Shown piece after piece: positions 1-35,755 of a stretch of 64,000 nucleotides of DNA. This DNA is from Liolophura sinensis (Eukaryota > Mollusca > Polyplacophora > Chitonida > Chitonidae): assembly GCF_032854445.1 (NCBI RefSeq), contig NC_088302.1, forward strand, positions 15,123,338 through 15,187,337, read 5' to 3'. The translations under genes were made by a program, and so were the position numbers. The notes beneath the pieces are model-generated. The model saw only the letters and a list, made by a program, of their open reading frames with translations. It was not told the DNA's origin and searched no databases. Position 1 is the first letter of the stretch. The number at the start of each line of letters is the position of its first letter.

Positions 1-144
1 CCAGGATCGTGTGATACCACGTCTCTTACAGACTTCAGAAGTGTGATTGGTGCCGCTTGGGACTTAACATTTTTGGACTTCATTGTCAGAAAGGAAGCAC
101 AAGAAACCTGCATTGCTTGGTGCTAAACAAAGAATAAAGTATTG

Positions 145-397
145 GGGCCTCCGTAGCTCAGTTGTTTTAGCGCGCTAGCGCAGCGTAATGACCCAGGTGT
201 CTCTCACCAATGCGGTCGCTGTGAGTTCAAGTTAAATTCCTCTCCGGCCATACGTGGAAAGATCTGCCAGCAACCTGCACTTGTTCGTGGGTTTCCCTCG
301 GTCTCTGCCCAGTTTCCACCCACCATAATACTGGCCGCCGTCGTATAAGTGAAATATTCTTGAGTTTATTTATTCTTGAATAAATAAATAAATAAGA
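145..397 (+). repeat. SINE-1 copy, near full length
   Basis: tRNA-derived head with an A-box-like segment (CGTAGCTCAGTTG) and B-box-like segment (GTGAGTTCAAG), then a body ending in a GTGAAATATTCTTGAG-type tail and an AATAAATAAATA run. Same family as the intact copy at 43997-44270. It lies upstream of the first visible HSD17B4 exon. The rest of 1-1457 shows no exon I can recognise. Confidence 0.85.
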
Positions 398-1164
398 ATA
401 AAGTTACATTCATGGGCCGTAACAGCATACGTTTGAATAGTGTATATGTTTTGGGGCCCTGACAAAATACATTTGTATTGTACCACACAGGGTGAACTGA
501 GTTGGAGGGGAGAGGGGAGTGATCTGTTCTAGACCTTAATAAGTTTGTTCCATGCTTGCTGCTCTGCTGTGTTAGCAGAAGGAGTAGTCCAGACTGAGCA
601 GCCCAGTTTCAGCTTAGGTGTCATGTTAGGTGTCTTCATTGTGGTATAACAGTGTGGTAGTACATATATTTCAGCTCTGAGACTGGCTTGCTATAATGAA
701 ACACCAGTGTGATGCATTCCACATAAAGTTGACGGTGATATTTTGAGCTCTTGATAGTGATGAACTTTGAGGATATGTGATTTAAAGATGTGAAAGGAAT
801 TAGATTCCATTTAGAAACATGGTAACACAAGATGGTAGTGGATAAATTCTGACAATCTTTTTATTTGTCAGAATTTGTGAATATTTACATGATTCTAAAT
901 CATCTTTAGAAAGACTTCGGGTCGGTATTTTTTATTTTGAGCTCTTTGAGCAAAAATGATTGAAGGACATTTTGTAGATTATGACCTTGCAAGCTAGCAA
1001 ACCAATTAACTTGTGAACTTGTTTAATTTTTCAAGCACTAACTTGCGCACAGAGTAATGTATGAAATCAACATAGCTTTTTTTAATGTCTGTGTATAGTT
1101 GTTAAATGTAGAAGCTTAATTTGTCATTCATTTTTAAATTATTCTTTTTCGATAATAATGACCT

Positions 1165-1345
1165 AAGGTTGTGCCCCAAAAAACTGCATTTTTAGAGGTG
1201 AACAGATGTCACATAGTATTATTTTTGGTGCTGAAACTTACTATTTTTCAGTGGCATGTCATCATACCACCCAAATAAATCTCAAAACACGTTTCTAAGA
1301 TCAGTCAAGCCCTCAGAATCAAGCAAAATGTGCAAAGTTATCTTG
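1165..1345 (+). repeat. Interspersed repeat family R3, copy 1
   Basis: About 180 bp sharing ordered words (GCATTTTTAGAGG, GGTGCTGAAACTTA, ATGTCATC, CTCAAAACAC) with 19620-19800, and on the other strand with 31060-31215 and 31625-31800. No coding capacity or termini seen; class unknown. Confidence 0.6.
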
Positions 1346-1457
1346 GGTGAAATTTTAATTCATTTATTGTAGTTTTTTGTATTAAACAACATTAACTAAT
1401 GAGTTTAGTAATGAACACCCAATTATCATAAATACATAATGGTTTTGTCGTTTTCAG

Positions 1458-21283
<19,826 letters not shown>

Positions 21284-22410
21284 AATGCTCATAAAGTACA
21301 TGTACCTTGGAGTAAGATGCATGTACCTTTGCTTACAAAATAAGAATGTTTGTTTTTGACATTTTTACATACATAAAATGTATGGTTTTGTAAATCTTCT
21401 GAATTTGATGTGGCTTTACATTTTTTTTTCCATCATAATGGACAATGCAGTTGCCAGAATTGTTCAATTCTATTGCATCCAGAGTAGCTGGTACATGCAC
21501 ATGGCTCCTAATATTTTTCACGCTTCATTGGCATAACCAGCTATTGTGTGTTACTGGGTAAAACATTAGTGCTATTTTATGTTCTTCATTATCCAAAACT
21601 CAATTTGTTATCACCAGTTCAGATGCATAAATAGTGTTTAATTTGCTTTTCCAATTTGGAATCAAACCTAATTGCATTTGAACTGTTTAAATACCATTAA
21701 TTCCCACACAGAACTACTGATTAATGTTGTGCATTTAACAATCAGTATTAATTTGTTATATTGTGATCGGTGAGCTGTGCTCAAGAAATGCTGAATGGCC
21801 TGTTTCATAATGGGATTATCATTTTATGAAAATCAATCATAATAGTGAAATGATCTTCAAGGTCATATTGTAAATTTACTCACAGTATACATGCATATGT
21901 TGCACTTGTGTCCAAGATAATTTTCTGAAACGAATATTTGTCAGCATGTTTGTCAGGTAGTATTCTAGAAAATGTTCCCATATTGAACATGTTTGTCAGG
22001 TAGTATTCTAGAAAATGTTCCCATATTATACCCCAGATGCATGTGTGCCATTTTTTAATTAGGTAGAATCACTGATTAAAGATAATCTTTGATTTCACAG
22101 CAAGTTCATTTCAGATGGGCTTACGAATGACCTTTTATCCCAGGAAAAACTGGCCATTGTTTACTGCAATATTCCTCAAATCTGTAAAAATTCTTCTGAT
22201 GGATAAACTTATCAAAGTACTGAGCAGACTTCAGAAGCAATCTGTATTGTTACATATACACAAAATGTACCTTGATGTCATGTACATAATCCTGTAAGAA
22301 AAATCTAATGAATACAACAAACAAAAACTAGTTTAAAAGTTTTTTGGTTTTTTATTTTTAAAAAAGATACTGGACCTAAATTTGTAAAACAAATTAATGT
22401 TGAGATGTTG
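21284..22410. other. Shared 3' region between convergent HSD17B4 and SSR2
   Basis: The stops face each other across about 1.1 kb. A 43-bp direct duplication (unit starting CATGTTTGTCAGGTAGTATT) lies at 21945-22028. On the minus strand an AATAAA-type signal in the T-rich stretch near 22345-22360 could end SSR2. I see no clear canonical signal for HSD17B4 and no gene here. Confidence 0.6.
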
Positions 22411-25400
22411 TCAGTTTTTCTTGGGTTTTGGAGTATCGTACTTGGACTTGCTTCTGAACCAGAGAAGGAATGGAATTCCGAGAGAAGGGAGTGTCATGAC
22501 TGCAAACACACCCCAGTCCAACTGAAAACAGAAACGATCATTTAGTCCTCGCAATTTACAGTTATCAGTTCAATACACGTGCACAAAGTTACAGTTGACT
22601 TCTCTGACCCAGTGTAAAGGCCGCAGGTGAATTCTGAATTACTAATGCCTCTCACCCACCAACGCTCTGCCAAACTAAATACACGCATGATTAATTGCTA
22701 CAGATATGTATATGACGTATCAACACTTACTACATGCGGTGAAAATTTCCTGTCAAAATCGCCAAGGTTTACAATTCCGCCCTCTCCTGGAGCACTGGTG
22801 TAACCAATCTGAAAATACAATCATTACATGTACTTTTTTAAAAACATACAAATGTGAAAAGAAATTTCTAACTTATGGCTGGCAACATGTGTCCCATGGG
22901 CTCTGAAATATGAACATTCCTGTGACTTCATGGAAGACTATGTCCCAATGGACTCCATGTCAGCATATCTAAAAATTTGTTTTGTTTATCTGACTGATGT
23001 TTTACACAGTACTCAAGAATATTTCACTTGTACGACAGTGGCCAGCATTATGGTCAGTGGAAACCAGACAGAGCCCGGGGGGAAACCCATGACCATCTGC
23101 AAGTTGCTCCCAGACCTTCCCTTGTACAGCGAGAAAGAAAGCCTGTATGAGCCAGACTTGAACTCAGTGACCGCATCGATGAGAAGCTCCTAGTTCATCA
23201 TTGCTTTTTGAAAAGAATACAAATGTGAAGAGAAATTTATAAGAGGTGTCCAATGGAATACAGCTTTGAAATATCAAATTATATGATAATTGTTCTATTC
23301 ATAGAAGAGTTCTCTTCCAAGGACTCAGTTTCAGTATGTGGAAAAATTTTCCCCTCACTCGAAGTTGCTTAACACTTGGGGTCCTTTTTTTTTTTTTTTT
23401 TTTTGGGCTTGAGTCATAAAAAGTCATAATGGGTAACTTGTAAAAGTCCTTTCCACCAGTTACAAAACAGTTCAAAGCCATATGCTCTCCTTTAATATGT
23501 CACAATTATAATGTGTGCTCACAAAATACATATGTACACCAACACTGCAGTTTCACAGAAGAAAACGGTGTGTTATACTGTGATTTGGACCTTCTGTGTA
23601 GCTCACCATGAGTCTCCCATTCTCCACATGTGAAACACTCGTACGTATCTTACTGCATAGGTACCAATATATTCACCCAGATCAGAGAAGGCTGATACTA
23701 CTAGAACTAGCACTAATTCTACAAAGCCATTTCTGACTTCTAAATCAAAATTAAGACCGCATTATAGTTTTTACTTTTATTCAGCGGAACTTGAAATTTT
23801 GACATTTGTCTTAAAGGAGGTCGACATTTAAATTTCTTAAGTCCAAAAATAAGTTCTAAAATTGTATGTCAACTTCCCACTGAAGTTAGTAATAGCTCTG
23901 TGGAATTTGCCCACGTGTAAGGACGCTCAACATATATGTCGTTCTAACTGGATGGTACAGGATTGTTGTAGCGAAAACTGTACACAACTGGACAAGTTTT
24001 GCTTTCCCAGATCCAGTCATCCAGATATATAGATAATTGCTTTATGACTATTTCATCTGTGCCCCTTCTGTAAACCAAGACTGGATAGTAATTATGACTA
24101 TCAGCTTCAAGAACGCCTACTACATCTGGTCAAACTTATTAAAAGTTTCAAGACTCACCACTCTTTCTGAGCTATCTTCTGAGGGGAGGTAACTGATCTC
24201 GGCAGATGTGAAGTTGAAGTATCCAGACTTCAATGGGCGAAGGATGACGGCATGAGTGGTGTTAGTACCTCTGTACACACAGGTTAAGGGAAACTACATC
24301 ACAATGTAAACACCTCTTCAAGAAGAAGTTTACAACATTGTATATCATCTTCTCTAAGGCACAAGGAAGAATGAGTGTACATGGACGTAGTTTAAGTTAA
24401 CACAGTATAAATATATTTTGTGCATTTAGTCTTGATAAATTTGACAAATGAACCTACAGGACGCTGTACAATGTGAAAAATGCCAATTTGTTCGCTAGTC
24501 TTAACTGGGTACATGTGTATAACTTTGTTTGCACACAAGTGATTTAGATACACATGTACATGGACTCCAGTTCTGACTCCAAAGCATTAAGCCAAAAAAG
24601 AAATAATGGGTCCAACAATTTTATTAGTCTGACCAGTGCCAACCTGACCATGATACATTTAGGTGTACACAAATACACCTAATGTGCAGATGACAGGTGC
24701 TTCTTTCAGAGGCATTTAGGAATTGGGATGGTATAGATTGACAGAGGCATTACTTATGGATAACAATTCCTAACAAAACGAGCCCTACAGATATCCAGCA
24801 TCAACCTCCAAGAAGAAATAAATCACCTCAAAACAGCCTTCACCACCCTAAACCGATACCCCCCACAATTAGTGGAGAGATCGATCTGCAAAACCCTGAA
24901 TCCGACTAACAAGACCAGAAAAACGAGACCCAACCACCCCAATATATATATAACCATTCCGTATATAGGCACCCCGAGCTACCAGATAAGAAGACTCCTG
25001 CGTGACAAACTGAACATTACCTCCGCCTCTAACCTTAAAACCCTACTCAAATCCAATGGAAAAAAACAACCAACCGATAGGGAAGAACCCAAAGGATCTG
25101 TGTACTGCATTAATTGTGATTGTCAACAGCAATACATTGGAGAAACCGGTAGACCACTCAATATCAGAATTGCAGAGCACAAGGCCTCAGTAGAAAAATT
25201 AGATGGGAAATCAGCCCTCAGTGACCACATCAGAGCCCATCCAGAACACCAACTCCAGTGGAACACAGTTCATACCCTACAAAACAACCAGTCAGACTAT
25301 AAAAGAAGGAAACTGCTGGAAGCCATCATGATCCGATGACACAATCCACAGCTTAACCGAGACAGCGGGTACCACCTACCGAGCGCCTACAATGACCTCA

Positions 25401-26843
25401 TCAGATTAGACAGTGACCGCCTTAAACCCTGAAGCCATTACCCTGAAGTTACTATCTATGCTACATTGTTGCCTGTTGTTGACACCACTCACTCTCTTAC
25501 TGTATATATGTTGTCTTGTATCTCTGTATGTTCATATGGTTTGATAACGATGTAAGATCCTACATCGAAACGTCACCAACACAAGAAATCCAGGAATTGT
25601 TATCCATAAGTAATGCCTCTGTCAATCTACAAGATGATAGGTGTTTAAGAATATTACATAACATAGACAACTCATGGTGTACAACATTCTCAGACAGGTT
25701 TAAATGCACAGAAAGGATACGGAGCAATGCGGTCCCACTGGACTTCCAAAAAACCTTTAACTCTCTCAAAATCATCTTTAGGGAAGCTATCATCCTTCAG
25801 CTTGACAGCCAGCGCAGCACTTGAAAGAAAATAACATGACAAAATGTTGATTCACATCCAATTTAACAAATGCAAGATACCAGGACATTTTGGTACTTTT
25901 TAGTTTAAAAGGGTGCATAATTTAAAGGCATGCCCATATTACAAAATATTATCAAAAACGCCCAAATAACTACTGCCTGATAAATTCAACTTTTATGTTT
26001 GAAAAATTTCCTTACATTCATTTGTAATGACTGTACGCATTTTTATAAGTAATTATGATGGTAAAATATGGTACATATTAAGGCTTTTATTTCTGGTTTC
26101 TTAATATCTAAAAATATATTGGCCCAAATTAGCCTACTAAAAGGATGCCAAAATTAGGAAGTGTATTTGGCCCTAAGCTACACATCCCTAGGTCTCTTAA
26201 CGAAGGTGTAACTTTGCATCAAAGATAACTACTATGGTGACATATCTCTACAGTGTGCATTGTCATGAGAGTTAATTTGATATAAGCTGAACCCTTTTCG
26301 TAAAACAGACGTGTACTCGACATCTCAAAAGTCATGAAATTTGTGATACTAGTAAATAGCACGTCAACACTGTTGTGTCACTCCAAACTGACGAGCAAAC
26401 ATCAATGAAACTAAACTGTGTAATGGAAACACAGGCATTCAGAGGGTGTGATTATTGTTGCTCTTTAACTATATCTGAATATAAATATATCCAAAGTTAT
26501 TTAGTACTGAACAGTGAACTGATCACGGTGATGCCTGAAGCATGTTACTAGATATCATGACCATTAAACCGAACAAAACTTCGTTATACTTCAGACACTT
26601 ATTCTACTCTGTATGGTTACGTTAACCGCCCCCCCCCTAAACACCCCAAATAACATGTGCTTCTAATACTTACGTTCCCCCAACATTGTAAATTTTGTAT
26701 TCTATTGTTAAATCTTTTCCCTCAACCAGATATTGGTTAAGGATATTCTTGGAGACCAGAAGTCGGGCATTAGTTTCTTCCTCAGCTCTGTAGCCAATAA
26801 GGCACATCAAGGTCATGCATAGTGTCAATGCAACAGTATTCAT
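22411..26843 (-). CDS. SSR2: Translocon-associated protein subunit beta (TRAP-beta, signal sequence receptor 2)
   Basis: Family role: single-pass ER membrane subunit of the TRAP complex that sits beside Sec61 and helps nascent-chain translocation. Coding exons on the minus strand: 26674-26843, 25721-25819, 24159-24270, 22731-22808, 22411-22521, giving 189 residues (family about 183). Visible: a hydrophobic signal peptide at residues 1-18, the luminal domain opening with [20 protein letters not shown], an N-glycosylation sequon NTT in exon 3, the conserved [19 protein letters not shown], a transmembrane segment ([12 protein letters not shown]) and a basic cytosolic tail ending PKPKKN. The ATG at 26843 follows directly on a TTTGCAG acceptor, so the leader is in an upstream exon. 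The donor at 25720 is GTATCC, non-consensus after GT but frame-supported. A Penelope-like element fills part of the intron at 24271-25720. Confidence 0.96.
22978..23192 (-). repeat. SINE-1 copy in SSR2 intron
   Basis: Reverse-oriented tail (ACTCAAGAATATTTCACTTG), body (GGCCAGCATTATGGT, GACCATCTGCAAGTTGC) and the beginning of the head (GAACTCAGTGACCGCATCG). The A-box end is missing. Confidence 0.8.
23715..23905. repeat. MITE-like element, copy A
   Basis: The left end (CTACAAAGCCATTTCTGACTT) and right end (CTCTGTGGAATTTGCC) are imperfect inverted repeats. The internal GAAATTTTGACATTTGTCTTA matches the element at 57750-57965. It lies in the SSR2 intron before exon 24159-24270. Confidence 0.5.
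24734..25629 (+). mobile_element. Penelope-like retroelement, 5'-truncated, with GIY-YIG endonuclease part
   Basis: The plus-strand frame reads the end of a reverse-transcriptase region ([36 protein letters not shown]) followed by a GIY-YIG endonuclease typical of Penelope-like elements ([27 protein letters not shown]) and a C-terminal [10 protein letters not shown]. Most of the reverse transcriptase is absent and the copy is broken. A perfect 38-bp inverted repeat bounds it (24734-24771 and 25592-25629). A hairpin at 25541-25571 resembles a hammerhead-ribozyme core, as described for this element class. It sits antisense in the SSR2 intron. Confidence 0.85.
25541..25571 (+). ncRNA. Degenerate hammerhead-ribozyme-like core
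   Basis: Order TTGATAA, perfect 7-bp stem CGATGTA/TACATCG with loop AGATCC, then GAAAC. A canonical core is CUGANGA, stem II, GAAA; here the first block departs at two positions. Hammerheads are known in Penelope-like elements, which supports the reading, but helices I and III are not resolved. Confidence 0.35.
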
Positions 26844-27597
26844 CTGCAAAGACAAAAACCATGAAAACGATTGAATTTATACTGTATTAAAATTTTCTTC
26901 ACAATAAAATACAAATAATAATAAGAAATACAACTAACTTACCCTATGAATGCTCACATTAAATTCCCAAAATATAGATACTTTACTCGCTTTTTCAGTG
27001 AATAAAATGAAAAACATAAATATTGAGGTTCTGCCGTGGACTTTTTGAGGGCACAATTATTCTTCTTAAACATGCTCTGTTCTATTTTTCAATCCAGACA
27101 AGGATGACATCCCAGCACAAAAGGTGAGGGTTTAGGGGCCGCCTAGATTCCAGAAGCTCTGGGATGTTAGATGGCTGGAGATGCCCTGAAATCGTTTTAC
27201 GGGGCATGTGTGTACTCTAGATCTTAAATTGGTTTGATGTAACTTTTGAGATAGAAAGAAAAAAAAAAAACCCTTTTTCTTTTTTCATGAAAAGTGTTAT
27301 GGCCTTTGGAGTACCGGCCATACTGCTTCTGATGCCACTGTATATGTACATTCATGTTGAATGTAGAAATATTGCAATCAAGAGCAAGTTTAGCAACTAC
27401 AAGAAATTGATCACACCACTGTGCTCCAGTTTGTTCTATTGGGTCCAAAAATTCCACCATATAACCTCAATTATAACTGCATTTTATTCGCTGTAGAAAG
27501 AAAAATCATGAAAACCATATCTGGAATCACCATAAATTAGTATTTTTGATGACACATATTACATATATATTTAAAGTTAGTGTGTTCTTCTTCTTGT

Positions 27598-27695
27598 AAA
27601 CCTAGCAGTGGGCTGTACATGGCAAGGCGGAGCTAACGGCAACCTGCGGATGGTTGTGGAGGTCCTTCCACCATAATGCTGGCTGCTGTGCTGAA
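27598..27695 (+). repeat. SINE-1 body fragment
   Basis: Contains GGCAACCTGCGGATGG and CCACCATAATGCTGGCTGC. It lies in the presumed SSR2 5' intron, and a T-run follows at 27704-27719. Confidence 0.6.
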
Positions 27696-28647
27696 CTTAA
27701 TGTTTTTTTTTTTTTTTTAACTTTTGCTTAAGATATTAAAACTTCAGTAAGATGTGCCAGTCTATTCTGCTTAGATGCAAACTTACATGTAATCTATATT
27801 CATTGGACATATGAATTGCTGGGAATGTGTCTAATGGGAGCACTGTACAATTTCTTGTGAGAAAAAGTGACATGGACCTAAAAAGTTGTCTCCTGGCTTA
27901 GTCCCTCAAGGTAGCCTGCTCAGTGGCATTTCCAAAAACCAGGGGAAGTTCTGCTTGGTGTAAGACAGCACAGCGATTCAAATCAATTGAGTCAATTCAC
28001 TGAAGAACCAGCCTTTTACAATGAACATCTGAGAAGGGGCTAAAGGACTACCTTAAGTCCCCAGCCTTTTCCCATATGAAAGGGTAACTTTAAAGTGCAA
28101 TTTATCCAGGTTTTTAATTTGATTTTAAAGATAAAACTATATTAGCTGGATTGGCCAAATGTCACAAAAAGTATAATTTTATCAGTCTACACAGAATAAT
28201 GCCCTCAGAATTTGCTTGAATGAATACCTTACAAACATGCCACAGGTTTGAAGAATTACATTAACAAAAGGATCGATCCAACTGTTTATCAAGTATCATA
28301 AGATACATGTGTAAGTCACGTATATTATTTTGTTTAAATCATAATTAACGACAGACTTTAAATTAATGTCTCTAATCTGTTCCACACGGAGCAGTTTTTG
28401 GCTTCAAAAACACACCCACAGAAACACCAGTGTCACAAAGATCATTTCACGTCCAAATTTCGTGAACAACTAAAGCCACGTCAACGCTTAAATGTTTAAT
28501 GGAACATCACTCCAAATCACTTAAAATTAAAAATTTTGAGGCATTCAATTATTTCGTGCAAAGGGTGCGTTTCTGATTCACACAACATTTACACAGAGAA
28601 GACCTAAACACCTCAAATTACTCAAACAAGACCAATGTATCACTCAC

Positions 28648-28746
28648 CGTGCCTGCCACGATACAACCTAACCCGGAAAAGAACGACTGCGTGGATTCTG
28701 GGATGCCAGGTGGTTTAGTAAGGGACCGTCTCCAGGGGGCGTCCAT
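28648..28746 (-). other. SSR2: Probable SSR2 5' exon (leader or N-terminal extension)
   Basis: The minus strand shows an ATG at 28746 followed by 33 open codons (MDAPWRRSLTKPPGIPES onward) ending at a strong GTGAGT donor at 28647. The frame continues without a break into the ATG of the first SSR2 exon at 26843 across an intron of about 1.8 kb. Other SSR2 proteins have no such extension and begin with the signal peptide, so this is most simply a 5' leader exon. The in-frame upstream ATG is odd. I do not recognise the 33-residue peptide. Confidence 0.4.
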
Positions 28747-31059
28747 TGTTAACCGAAAGGACTTACCATATGTTACCAGATAACATGAGAATTTCTTTTC
28801 TCTAACCAGAAGGTGGAGAGATCAATAGCTTGTGCGGCAAATACAAAGGTCACAATAGAAAAATTTTCTTTTTGTGTTAAAATGGATCCATTCAATGCCC
28901 TGTTTAATTCTTTCTGTGAGCGACTTTGTTTAGTTTACATGATCATGATTAAATCTTTCATGCAGCTTTGATGTATATAGGCTTAACATTATTTGTCTCT
29001 CATCAGCATGATGTAATTGGCCCAGGTCTTAGTTTTCCACATTCTGAAGAAGCCTAGGAGAAACCACATATTCTGAATGTCATCAGCAGAACAGATCTGA
29101 AGATTAGAATGAGTGCTTGGGGTGTTGTACTTAACAATTTTTCAGTTATAGGACGACAAAGGAGTCCTTAGTGTGCATGTACGTGTAATGTACCTCCATG
29201 TTACAGGACAGATTTCCACCGCTCTTTTATCTTGTGCTGCTTCACTGAGACAACTTACCGAAGGCAAGTAAACCACCCCATCCGAGCCATTATTGTGATA
29301 CGGGTCAACCAGTCATTGCACTATCCTCTTAATGCTGAACGCCAAGCGAGGAAGCTACTTCCACTTTTAACATCTTTAACCCAGGATTGACGCTAGATCT
29401 AATATCCTCCTCTATCAACAGCCATCCATGGGTGAAGAAGCCTAAGGGAAACCACAATTATACTGAATGTCATCAGTTACTTATGGCTTGAGAATATGGT
29501 TGGAGAAGCCCAGGGAAGACCACATATCAGGGTTTATGTTTCATTAAAACGGTAGCTGTCAGGTTGTCAAGGGAAACCACACAATTATGTCAAAGTCGAC
29601 TATTTCACTAACATGCGCTATAGCTGTCAGGTTTATGGCCTGACACAATGGGAATTAAACAAAGAAGAAGCCACATGTTGAGTGTCTGAATTATTTCACT
29701 GGCTTATGGCTGTAGGAAATGACTGGAGAAACCCAGCAGGAAACCACAAACTGAATGTCTGAGTTACATGTATGTCATTCATGAAAAAGCTATCAGGTTT
29801 CCTATTGCAGGAAATGCCTGGAGGAGTAAGAAATAAATAAATGAGGCTTTCTTTAACTTATACTAAGAGAGGATATGCCCAAAGGATACCACAAATAATT
29901 CATAAATTTCTCCACAGCCAAGCGTACACAATAAACCTTCATACACATATACCACCTGTCTTCCATGTCAGTTGTTGAAAAATACATCTTGGTAAACGCA
30001 AACATGCAATATCAAACATCATTTGATATGCAAGAAATATTTAATATCATATCAGCATTTTGCAATACATGTCCCTGACCGCTATGAGCCACTGAAGTAG
30101 GTAAAGGCTATGTCACAGTCGAAATAAAGTGTAGGGGTGCTAAATTTTAACTCGATCTGCAACATGCTATGGTGGTGCCATGTGCCAAGTTCCACATCAA
30201 TATGATGAACTGTTTAAAAAAGAACGGTAAAAAAAAAGTTTGAAATGTCCAAAACGGGCATAATTTTGACATAAATTGCACGTTGAGAGCTGAAATCTGA
30301 ACTTGTTATGGTGAAGTGATGCACCACCGTTTCAATTCAACGGTCAAATTTTTCCAAAATAATTTCCGAACACTAGTATCACAGATGGAGAGCAATCTAC
30401 TATATATGTAAATGTAGTTCCACTGCCCTCCCCAGAGACCGGGAGGAACTAATAATATAGTGTGAAAACTGTAATGCCCAATTACTTAGATTAGATAAAA
30501 GACTACTGACATATAAATAACTGGAATTGATTCCAAAAGTAATGAAATCATTAAATCTACATTATTTAAAGTCTTGTTTAAATTAGCCATTTGATTTTGA
30601 TGCTTATAAATACACACCTGAGATCTGATTAAATAGCATATTCACCAAATTCTTCTTTCTACAGTTATACAGACATTGTATCTTTGGAAATTAACGCAAA
30701 AACCCTCAAAATTTTAGAACAATTATACAGACCATAATAAAGCTGAACATAAGCAATGTGTTCTATACATTTGCACATTAAAACTTCACAGTCATGCCAA
30801 CTGAATAATTTACAAACACATACAATTAGGCAAATATATGCAAACAGAATAATTTTTACATACTATGTATACATGTACATTGTCAATGGTATGAAAACAA
30901 CATAATCATTTTGCATATTGAGAGTCACATTAACTCTATATGTAGACTTTTTAAACTGGCTCCAAAAGTGATAACCTAGTGGACACAAATAGACAGATGT
31001 AATATATTAACACCCTGATTATTGTAGGCCCTATATCTGATAAAAAATTCCTCCATGAC

Positions 31060-31215
31060 AATGGAACTCATTTTTCCGTATTCCAAGAGTTCTACTGGTC
31101 ACAGAAATGTGTTTTGAGGTCTGTTTGGAAGGTAGAATGATATGCTACTATACAGAAAATATACGCACCAACAATACTTTATTACCTTTATATGCCTTCA
31201 AAAATACACTTATTT
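31060..31215 (-). repeat. Interspersed repeat family R3, copy 3 (inverted)
   Basis: The reverse complement matches 1165-1345: GTATTTTTGAAGGC, TATTGTTGGTGCG and CCTCAAAACACATTTCTG. More diverged than copies 1 and 2. Confidence 0.45.
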
Positions 31216-31624
31216 GAGTAAATTTTTAGGACAATACAGTTTCCAGTTATTAAACTGATGAATACTCAAGAATTTTTCACTCACATGGTGGTTAGTTTTA
31301 TGGGTGGAGAAAACCTAAGTGGCTGGAGTACCCTGCTGACCTCTGGTAAGTTCAAAAGTATCACCACAACTGACGCAGACAGATACATCACGATGTATAG
31401 TAACACCCTGATTGAAACAACCGGATTCATCATATCCTGTATGCTGCATTTCTCATATATATACTGCTTTATGAAAAGATGTTTTGGTAAGAAGATTTCT
31501 AATCCACTGATTATTTACACTGAGTAAAAATACTTAATCAAAAATGAATATACTGGTACGTGTAAATCATCTAAAATTTCAGTCATATTTAAGTTTCACA
31601 GGCTGCCTGTTACTGAGAGCTCTA

Positions 31625-31800
31625 TTAATCTTTAAAAAAGTTTGAGCTTTGTTTGGAAGGTAGGGTGACATCTACTGGAAAAAAGCTTTCAGCTCCAAAA
31701 GTAGTATTTTATGACATACACATGTACTTGTCTCTAAGAATGCAGTTTTTTGGTGAAATGTCAAGAGTGTCAGAAAAATCATTATTTAGGCCGAGATCTG
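31625..31800 (-). repeat. Interspersed repeat family R3, copy 4 (inverted)
   Basis: The reverse complement reads CTGCATTCTTAGAGACAAGT, then TACTTTTGGAGCTGAAAGC and AGTAGATGTCACCCTACC, the same order as copies 1 and 2. It ends about 70 bp from the NUDT12 stop and may lie in its 3' UTR. Confidence 0.5.
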
Positions 31801-31871
31801 ATGGACAGATGGGGGTAATTACATATCCATTTTCATTAGTATGATAAAAAATAATCGCACTGGCAAAAGTA

Positions 31872-35734
<3,863 letters not shown>

Positions 35735-35755
35735 CTTGACTGTTAGTAGTACCCT

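Larger units (their letters stand above)
28747..31871. other. Intergenic region between SSR2 and NUDT12, repeat-derived
   Basis: No gene seen. 28985-29830 carries a degenerate, loosely periodic series of GAAGAAGCC, GGAAACCACA and CTGAATGTC words, probably an old tandem repeat. 30040-30370 looks like an interspersed repeat (AAAACGGGCATAATTTTGAC, TTCAATTCAACGGTCAAA). R3 copies lie at 31060-31215 and 31625-31800, and a SINE-1 tail scrap near 31258-31310. Confidence 0.6.

Noticed and set aside
1-144. Possible upstream HSD17B4 exon
   Set aside because: No frame matches the expected dehydrogenase residues before the exon at 1458; treated as intron.
25516-25824. 102-codon open frame on the plus strand
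   Set aside because: It overlaps the 3' end of the Penelope-like element and the antisense of the SSR2 exon 25721-25819; no independent evidence for it.
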